64,000 bases of DNA from positions 62,001 to 126,000 of the forward strand of contig CACOLA010000002.1 in the NCBI GenBank assembly GCA_902627935.1, written 5' to 3'. Of the stretch, positions 59,414 to 64,000 are shown piece after piece. Origin of the DNA: an uncultured Pelagibacteraceae bacterium. GTDB lineage: Bacteria; Pseudomonadota; Alphaproteobacteria; Pelagibacterales; Pelagibacteraceae. Within the stretch, counting starts at the first letter, position 1, and each line of letters opens with the position of its first letter. The notes below the pieces were generated by a model. It searched no databases. It saw nothing but the letters and a program-made list of their open reading frames with translations, and was not told the origin of the DNA. Made by a program: the position numbers and the translations under genes.

Positions 59414-60272
59414 GAAAAAAGTCCCAAAAAAAACTGCCAATAAAGTTGTAAAAAAAAAAACAACTAAATCAAATAAAATTAAGAAAAAAGCTGACAAAAA
59501 AAATTCAAAAAAATTGATTAAAAAAAAAATAATCAAACCAAAAAAAATAAATAATCAGAAAATATCTAAAAAAACTGAACAAACAATAGAGACTAAGACT
59601 GATAATTTAAGAATAGCTAAAACTAATGAAATAAAGCCAGAAATTAAAAAAGTCAAAAAGCAAGAAACTCAAAAGAAAGAATATAAGGTTAAAGATTATG
59701 TTGTTTATCCTAAACATGGAGTTGGTCAAATAACAGAATTTAAAAAAATAAATATTGGTGGTATAGATGTCGAAACCTATATAATCAAATTTGAAAAAGA
59801 TAAAGCAAATGGAATGGTGCCTGTAAACAAGCAGTCTCATTTACGTCCTTTGGCAACAATAAATCAAGTTAACAAATGTATTTCAATTTTAAAAAGTAAA
59901 CCAAAAATAAAAAGATCAATGTGGAGCAGAAGAGCTCAGGAATACGAAGCCAAGATTTCATCTGGTAAAATCTATGAATTAGCCGAAGTCGTTAGAGATT
60001 TGAATAAAGGCGATGATCTAATGGTTGATCAATCTTATAGCGAGAGACAATTATTTGAAAAAGCTTATGAAAGAATTCTTTCCGAATTTCAAATAGTTTT
60101 AAACGTATCTATTGAGGATACTCAAAAAAAACTTGATAAGGCTTTAAAAAGAAATTTAGGTGGAAATCAACCAAATCAAGCAACTAAAGAAGCCACGAAA
60201 GCCCCTACTAATGATTTATCAACTGAAGAACCTATAGGTGATGCAGATGATACCGAGCCTATTGATGATTAA
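59370..60272 (+). CDS. CarD-family transcription regulator with Lys-rich N-terminus
   Basis: CarD/CdnL proteins bind RNA polymerase beta and stabilise open promoter complexes. I place the start at ATG 59370 (300 residues); a GTG at 59328 is possible. The first ~100 residues are dominated by Lys, with runs such as [17 protein letters not shown]. The CarD domain starts at [17 protein letters not shown], with [14 protein letters not shown] in the RNAP-interaction domain, then the DNA-binding region [16 protein letters not shown]. An acidic tail ([12 protein letters not shown]) ends the protein. It is preceded by fdxA and followed by a strong hairpin terminator. Confidence 0.88.
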   Translation: MNKISLKNILKKTFKKKVPKKTANKVVKKKTTKSNKIKKKADKKNSKKLIKKKIIKPKKINNQKISKKTEQTIETKTDNLRIAKTNEIKPEIKKVKKQETQKKEYKVKDYVVYPKHGVGQITEFKKINIGGIDVETYIIKFEKDKANGMVPVNKQSHLRPLATINQVNKCISILKSKPKIKRSMWSRRAQEYEAKISSGKIYELAEVVRDLNKGDDLMVDQSYSERQLFEKAYERILSEFQIVLNVSIEDTQKKLDKALKRNLGGNQPNQATKEATKAPTNDLSTEEPIGDADDTEPIDD

Positions 60273-60314
60273 AAAAAACGCCTCTCACACAAATCGTTAT
60301 GAGAAGCGTTTTTT
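60273..60314. terminator. Bidirectional terminator between carD and the basic peptide gene
   Basis: An 11-base stem AACGCTTCTCA/TGAGAGGCGTT (minus strand, one G-U pair) with a 12-base loop is followed by eight T on the minus strand. On the plus strand the same hairpin has one C-A mismatch and is followed by six T. It can end both carD and the basic-peptide transcript, and fits the minus direction better. Confidence 0.8.
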
Positions 60315-60332
60315 ATAAAGATAACTAAGTGA

Positions 60333-60416
60333 CTATCTTCTTCTTCTTCTTTTCTTAGCTTTTTTCTTAGCTTTTTTCTTAGTTTTCTTTGCAGCTTTTT
60401 TTCTTCTTTTAGGCAT
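60333..60416 (-). CDS. 27-residue Lys/Arg-rich peptide
   Basis: A very short gene: ATG 60416, stop TAG. The peptide starts MPKRRKKAAKKTKKKAKK and ends in five Arg. 13 Lys and 7 Arg make 20 of 27 residues; the rest are Ala, Thr and Pro. The composition is like the tail of histone H1 or a nucleoid-condensing peptide. Support for a real gene is strong: a consensus promoter, a hairpin leader, GGGAG 7 bases before the ATG, and a strong terminator 20-60 bases past the stop. It is monocistronic and convergent with carD. Nucleic-acid binding is my inference. Confidence 0.75.
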   Translation of the reverse strand: MPKRRKKAAKKTKKKAKKKAKKRRRRR

Positions 60417-60440
60417 CTTTAGCTCCCTTTTATTAGTTAA

Positions 60441-60459
60441 ACGAATCAAATTGATTCGC
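60441..60459 (-). promoter_or_regulatory. Hairpin in the leader of the basic-peptide gene
   Basis: GCGAATCA, loop ATT, TGATTCGT (minus strand) form an 8-base stem between the predicted transcription start and the GGGAG ribosome site. It could protect the mRNA 5' end or serve as an operator. Confidence 0.5.
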
Positions 60460-60469
60460 TATTAACTTA

Positions 60470-60498
60470 TATTTATTTTTTTAAACAAGTTATGTCAA
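60470..60498 (-). promoter_or_regulatory. Promoter for the basic-peptide gene
   Basis: On the minus strand a perfect -35 TTGACA (60493-60498) lies 17 bases from a -10-like TAAATA (60470-60475). A start near 60463 gives a leader of about 47 bases. Between 60499 and 60625 I see only A/T-rich spacer with no further gene. Confidence 0.65.
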
Positions 60499-60625
60499 TT
60501 CTTTAATTACGAAAGAAAAATTGAAAATAAAAAAAATTTCTTAAAAAAAAAATAAAAAAAATTTATTTTTTTTAATGTTAAAAAAGTTAGTGTTTATGCG
60601 CTTTATAATCAAATATATTAAACAG

Positions 60626-62326
60626 TTAATAAAGTTTTTCTAATTCCTCTTTATATTTTTCTAAAATTTTTTTTCTTTTAAGTTTTAAAGTTGGTGTTAA
60701 CATTCCATTATTAATTGTAAATTCGTCTTTAATTATTTTAAATTTTTTAACTTTTTCAACTAAAGATAAGCTTTTGTTCAAATTTTCTATATAAAATTCA
60801 ATATTTTTTTTATTTTCATCACTATCACTAACAATTAACGCAACTAAATAAGTTTTTTTATCTCCATAAACAAAACTTTGAAGTATTTTTTCATTTAAGC
60901 ACAACATATTTTCAATTTTAGATGGTGAAATATTATCACCACCAAGATTTACAATAATTTCTTTTTTTCTATCAGTTATTTTTAAATTTCCATCTTTAGT
61001 AATCTCTCCTATATCTCCAGTCGATAACCATCCATCTCTTATAATCTCATCTGTTTCTTTTTTCATATTCCAATAACCAATCATCACATTTTCACCCTTT
61101 ACTAAAATCTCACCATCTGAAGCTATTTTTACTTGATTAGTGCTAAAGGGTGGTCCTACTGTCTCAATCTTAATTTTACCTGGAATGTTACAGCTAACAA
61201 CAGGTGACGCCTCAGTTAATCCATAACCCTGTAAGGTTGGTAAGCCTATAGAATTTAAAAATTCGCCAATTTTTTTATCTAAAGCACCCCCACCTGAGAC
61301 AAAAGCTTTCAATTTACCTCCAAATTGATTTTTAACTTTTCTTCTTACAAGTATTTCACATAAAAAATTTAATATCTTTTGTCTAAAATTTAATCTTTCA
61401 TTTTTTAAAATTTTTATCCCAAGAAAAATAGTCTTATTAATTAATTTTTTTTTAAAACCTTTTTGTTTTGAAAATGAGAAAGAAATCTTGCTAAATAAGT
61501 TTTGATAAAATCTTGGAACTGCTGTCATTATAGTTGGTTTTGCTTCAAACATATTAGAAACTAACTTTTCTAAACTTTCTGCGTAAAAAATTTTTGCACC
61601 AAGTGAAATTTGTACATACTGAACTGTATGTTCGTATGAATGAGACAATGGAAGCCAGGTCAAAAAAACTGGTTCTTCATTTTTAATAAGTTTTTTTAAA
61701 ATTTCTTGAGCTCCCTCGCAATTCGACAAGATACCTCCATGACTAATCATTACCCCTTTAGGATTGCCAGTTGTACCAGAAGTATAGATTATACAAGCGA
61801 GATCTTTTCTCTCAATTTCTTGATTAAAATTTGATTGATCCTCTAAAATATTTTTTGTTGAATTTTCATTAAAAAAATCATCAAGACACTTAATTTTATC
61901 ATTTATATATTCTATTGATAAAATTTTAATATCATTTGAAATAAATTTTTTTATTTTTTGAAATTGAAGATTATTTGAAACAATACAAATTTTAGGCTTA
62001 CAATCATTTATGATATATTCATAGTCATTTTCTGAATAAGTAGTAAAGAGTGGAACAGTCACACCCCCAGCGTTCATAATTGCTATATCGGTAATAAGCC
62101 ATTCAGGTCGATTTTCTGATAATAAAATGCATCTATCTCCTTTTAATAAATGTTTTTTTAAGTAATCAGATAAAATACGAACATTTAATTCAACTTGTTT
62201 CCAAGATAAAAAATCCTTTTCATTATCCCTTAAAGATTTTAAAAATGGCTTATCAGAAATTGAATTTATTTCTTCACTCTTTTTAAAAAAAAGTTCTACT
62301 AAGCTGTTGGTACTGCGTAATTCCAT
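60626..62326 (-). CDS. Long-chain acyl-CoA synthetase (AMP-forming)
   Basis: A 566-residue ANL-superfamily enzyme that activates a fatty acid with ATP and CoA. AMP-binding motifs are IIYTSGTTGNPKGVMISH and GYGLTEASPV; DGWLSTGDIGEI marks the hinge and C-terminal domain, and KIENML lies just beyond. A final catalytic-type Lys is in LTPTLKLKRKKI. The pattern is nearest the FAA1/FadD group of long-chain enzymes. Its ATG at 62326 lies 4 bases after the CCA end of tRNA-Leu, so no separate ribosome site is possible outside the tRNA. Confidence 0.9.
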   Translation of the reverse strand: MELRSTNSLVELFFKKSEEINSISDKPFLKSLRDNEKDFLSWKQVELNVRILSDYLKKHLLKGDRCILLSENRPEWLITDIAIMNAGGVTVPLFTTYSENDYEYIINDCKPKICIVSNNLQFQKIKKFISNDIKILSIEYINDKIKCLDDFFNENSTKNILEDQSNFNQEIERKDLACIIYTSGTTGNPKGVMISHGGILSNCEGAQEILKKLIKNEEPVFLTWLPLSHSYEHTVQYVQISLGAKIFYAESLEKLVSNMFEAKPTIMTAVPRFYQNLFSKISFSFSKQKGFKKKLINKTIFLGIKILKNERLNFRQKILNFLCEILVRRKVKNQFGGKLKAFVSGGGALDKKIGEFLNSIGLPTLQGYGLTEASPVVSCNIPGKIKIETVGPPFSTNQVKIASDGEILVKGENVMIGYWNMKKETDEIIRDGWLSTGDIGEITKDGNLKITDRKKEIIVNLGGDNISPSKIENMLCLNEKILQSFVYGDKKTYLVALIVSDSDENKKNIEFYIENLNKSLSLVEKVKKFKIIKDEFTINNGMLTPTLKLKRKKILEKYKEELEKLY

Positions 62327-62330
62327 AATT

Positions 62331-62415
62331 TGGTGGGCGAAGAGAGAATCGAACTCTCACTTCTTGCGAAACACGATTTTGAGTCGTGCGCGTCTACCAA
62401 TTCCGCCATTCGCCC
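62331..62415 (-). tRNA. tRNA-Leu (CAA)
   Basis: An 85-base class II tRNA: acceptor GGGCGAA/TTCGCCC, long variable arm, anticodon stem CACGA/TCGTG with loop CTCAAAA (CAA, reading TTG codons), T loop TTCGATT, and encoded CCA. It directly precedes the acyl-CoA synthetase gene by 4 bases. Confidence 0.96.
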
Positions 62416-62474
62416 TAAATTGTTAAATATTTTATTAAATAGTATAAGAACTAAAATTATATTAAAACCAAAAA

Positions 62475-63080
62475 ATGTTTAATAGTCTTTACAAAAAATG
62501 TTTAAGTTTAGCTGCTAATAAAAAGGCTAAATATTACTTAGCAATTGTATCATTTATTGAAAGTTCGTTTTTCCCTATTCCCCCAGACGTTATGATAATC
62601 CCCATGGTAATATCCAAAAAAAAAGATTTCATAAAAATCTTTTTTATATCGACAATTTTTTCAGTTATAGGCGGTATATTAGGTTACGTAATTGGTGCAT
62701 TTTTTTTGGAGTTTGCAAACAATATAATGAGTTTTTATAATTATGAAAATAAATTATTTGATATCAAAAATAATCTAAAAAACAGTGATGGTTTTTATGC
62801 TTGGCTAGGAATTCTTTTTTTAGCAGGTTTTACTCCTCTTCCTTACAAGGTTTTTACTATTGCTAGTGGTTTATTAGGATTTAATCTTCTTATCTTCATT
62901 CTAATAAGTTTCTTATCTAGAGGGTTGCGTTTTTTTGTAGTGTCGTATCTATCTTACAAATTTGGATATTTATTTACTGAATTTATGGATAGACATGGAT
63001 CTAAATGGTTCACAATTGTTGGTATATTAATTGTGATAACTGGAGCTATAATCTACTTAATTTTTAAATCATATGTTTAA
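62475..63080 (+). CDS. DedA/YqaA-family membrane protein
   Basis: A 201-residue inner-membrane protein of the SNARE-associated/VTT superfamily, nearest the YqaA branch. The signature VSFIESSFFPIPPDVMIIPM is near residue 26, GGILGYVIGAFF is the following helix, and FLAGFTPLPYKVFTIASGLLGF forms the second half (about 110-140). It has about five helices. DedA relatives help maintain membrane potential or flip lipid carriers. It overlaps dsbB by 8 bases. Confidence 0.88.
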   Translation: MFNSLYKKCLSLAANKKAKYYLAIVSFIESSFFPIPPDVMIIPMVISKKKDFIKIFFISTIFSVIGGILGYVIGAFFLEFANNIMSFYNYENKLFDIKNNLKNSDGFYAWLGILFLAGFTPLPYKVFTIASGLLGFNLLIFILISFLSRGLRFFVVSYLSYKFGYLFTEFMDRHGSKWFTIVGILIVITGAIIYLIFKSYV

Positions 63081-63558
63081 TTTAAAAGAAGAATTCTATT
63101 TAAAAATAATTTTAATATTTAGTTTTATTGCTTTGATTTCAGCATATTTTATTGAACATATTCTTGGCCATCAACCTTGCAATTTGTGTCTAATAGAAAG
63201 AATTCCATATGGATTAAATATAATTTTAATAATAATAATATTCGCTATAAAAAAAAACGAGAATTTTTTTGTTTTATTATTGATACTTACATCTATCTTT
63301 TCTGTTGCCATCTCCTTTTATCATTATGGAATTGAGGAAGGTTTTTTTCAAGAATCGACCGTTTGTGGTGTAAACGATTTCACTGAAACTATTACAAAGG
63401 AGGATATATTAGAACAACTAAATAATAAAACGGTAAGCTGTAAAGATGTGACATTTAGGATTTTTGGATTATCACTTACAAGTATTAATATTGTAATAAA
63501 TACATTATTTATTATAACGCTCATAAAAATTTATTTTTTATATGAAAAAAACAAATAG
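63073..63558 (+). CDS. dsbB: Disulfide bond formation protein DsbB
   Basis: Re-oxidises the periplasmic thiol oxidase DsbA and passes electrons to quinone. The 161-residue protein has four transmembrane helices. The first redox pair is CNLC (Cys36, Cys39) and the second is Cys98 and Cys123 in the second periplasmic loop. ERIPYGLN after the first pair is a quinone-site-type Arg. It overlaps coq7 by 17 bases. DsbA is not in the window. Confidence 0.93.
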   Translation: MFNLKEEFYLKIILIFSFIALISAYFIEHILGHQPCNLCLIERIPYGLNIILIIIIFAIKKNENFFVLLLILTSIFSVAISFYHYGIEEGFFQESTVCGVNDFTETITKEDILEQLNNKTVSCKDVTFRIFGLSLTSINIVINTLFIITLIKIYFLYEKNK

Positions 63559-64000
63559 AAGAGTTGAAGAATTTATAAGAGTCGACCACGCTGGTGAGAG
63601 AGGTGCAGTTAAAATTTATGAGGGGCAGCTTTTAGCTCTAAATACAATTGTAAAAAATGATAGTTTAAAAAAAACAATTGAAGATATGAAAGAACATGAG
63701 GTTGAACACTGTCAGTTTTTTGAAAATGAAATAAAAAGAAGAAATATAAGACCAACAAAATTTTTACCTTTGTGGGATTTATTAGGTGTAGGTTTAGGAT
63801 TTGGCTCAACTTTACTTGGCAAAAAAGCAGCAATGTTGTGCACAGCATCTGTTGAGGAAGTAATTGATAAACATTATCAAGACCAAATTGATCAATTAGG
63901 CCCTGATGAAAAAGAATTAAAAAAAAAGATTACAAAATTTAGACAGGATGAGTTAGATCACAAAGATATTGCCTACGAAGAAGGTGCTTCTAAAAAAGGA
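63542..64000 (+). CDS. coq7: Ubiquinone biosynthesis hydroxylase COQ7 (partial)
   Basis: Hydroxylates 2-octaprenyl-3-methyl-6-methoxy-benzoquinol in ubiquinone synthesis. The frame starts with ATG 63542 and runs off the right edge after 153 residues. It shows FIRVDHAGERGAVKIYEGQ, MKEHEVEHCQFF (first EXXH), a hydrophobic GVGLGFGSTLLG, SVEEVIDKHYQ and DELDHKD (second EXXH-like). These are the di-iron ligands of the COQ7/CatA family. Some C-terminal residues are missing. It lies in a dedA-dsbB-coq7 unit. Confidence 0.9.
   Translation, partial: MKKTNRRVEEFIRVDHAGERGAVKIYEGQLLALNTIVKNDSLKKTIEDMKEHEVEHCQFFENEIKRRNIRPTKFLPLWDLLGVGLGFGSTLLGKKAAMLCTASVEEVIDKHYQDQIDQLGPDEKELKKKITKFRQDELDHKDIAYEEGASKKG

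Noticed and set aside
59285-59840. Minus-strand frames opposite carD
   Set aside because: They arise as the complement of the A-rich Lys tract and have no independent signals.

Overview
The window is a piece of a very A+T-rich, tightly packed bacterial chromosome. Gene content and order point to an alphaproteobacterium of the SAR11/Pelagibacter type. Supporting signs are a HisRS and tRNA-His of the divergent alphaproteobacterial kind, a DUF2948 gene between murA and hisD, bolA-dnaJ-cobS-cobT, a RegB-type kinase, a SUV3-like helicase with fdxA and carD, many 1-4 base gene overlaps, and almost no intergenic DNA. I infer the genus from these features; I could not search a database. No rRNA operon, insertion sequence, prophage or CRISPR array is visible.

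Layout. Positions 1-6,480 (mostly minus strand) carry hisZ (cut by the window edge), hisS, tRNA-His, cspA, tRNA-Phe, infA, hisD, a DUF2948 gene, murA and dcd. Positions 6,480-7,700 hold a small basic protein, tRNA-Thr and a TVP38-type membrane protein. Positions 7,760-15,150 (plus strand) form one long run: rpmH-rnpA-yidD-yidC, argB, a HAD nucleotidase, dapD, dapE, a histone-deacetylase-like enzyme and a SET-domain methyltransferase. Positions 15,140-19,280 (minus) carry truA, fmt, def and a large exported protein preceded by an unlisted 59-residue membrane protein. Positions 19,340-24,510 carry aroK, aroB, bolA, a J-domain protein, cobS and cobT. Positions 24,500-27,840 hold a RegB-like kinase and gyrB. 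Positions 28,080-30,810 are a small sugar-metabolism/glycosyltransferase group around tRNA-Ser. Positions 30,810-41,120 are a translation cluster (lepA, pheT, pheS, rplT, rpmI, infC, thrS) interrupted by a phosphotransferase-fold kinase and preceded by a GT4 glycosyltransferase. Positions 41,160-55,380 hold a hydrolase, gltB/gltD, uppP, an EamA exporter, aceF, an aceE carrying its own lipoyl domain, and a thiolase. Positions 55,450-60,420 hold tRNA-Arg, a thioesterase, a SUV3-like helicase, a TerB-like protein, fdxA, carD and a 27-residue Lys/Arg peptide gene. Positions 60,620-64,000 hold an acyl-CoA synthetase, tRNA-Leu, a DedA-like protein, dsbB and coq7 (cut by the edge).

Most genes are core metabolism or translation. 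The observations I would follow first are these. (1) A 27-residue peptide, 20 of whose residues are Lys or Arg, has its own consensus promoter, 5' hairpin, ribosome site and strong terminator; the same window holds an HDAC-like enzyme next to a SET methyltransferase. (2) Pyruvate dehydrogenase E1 is fused to an N-terminal lipoyl domain. (3) tRNA-His lacks G-1, has A73 and has non-canonical D and T loops, and it lies 4 bases upstream of its own synthetase gene. (4) Two tRNA genes end exactly 4 bases before a start codon. (5) Convergent genes repeatedly share a TTAA in which both strands read TAA stop codons.
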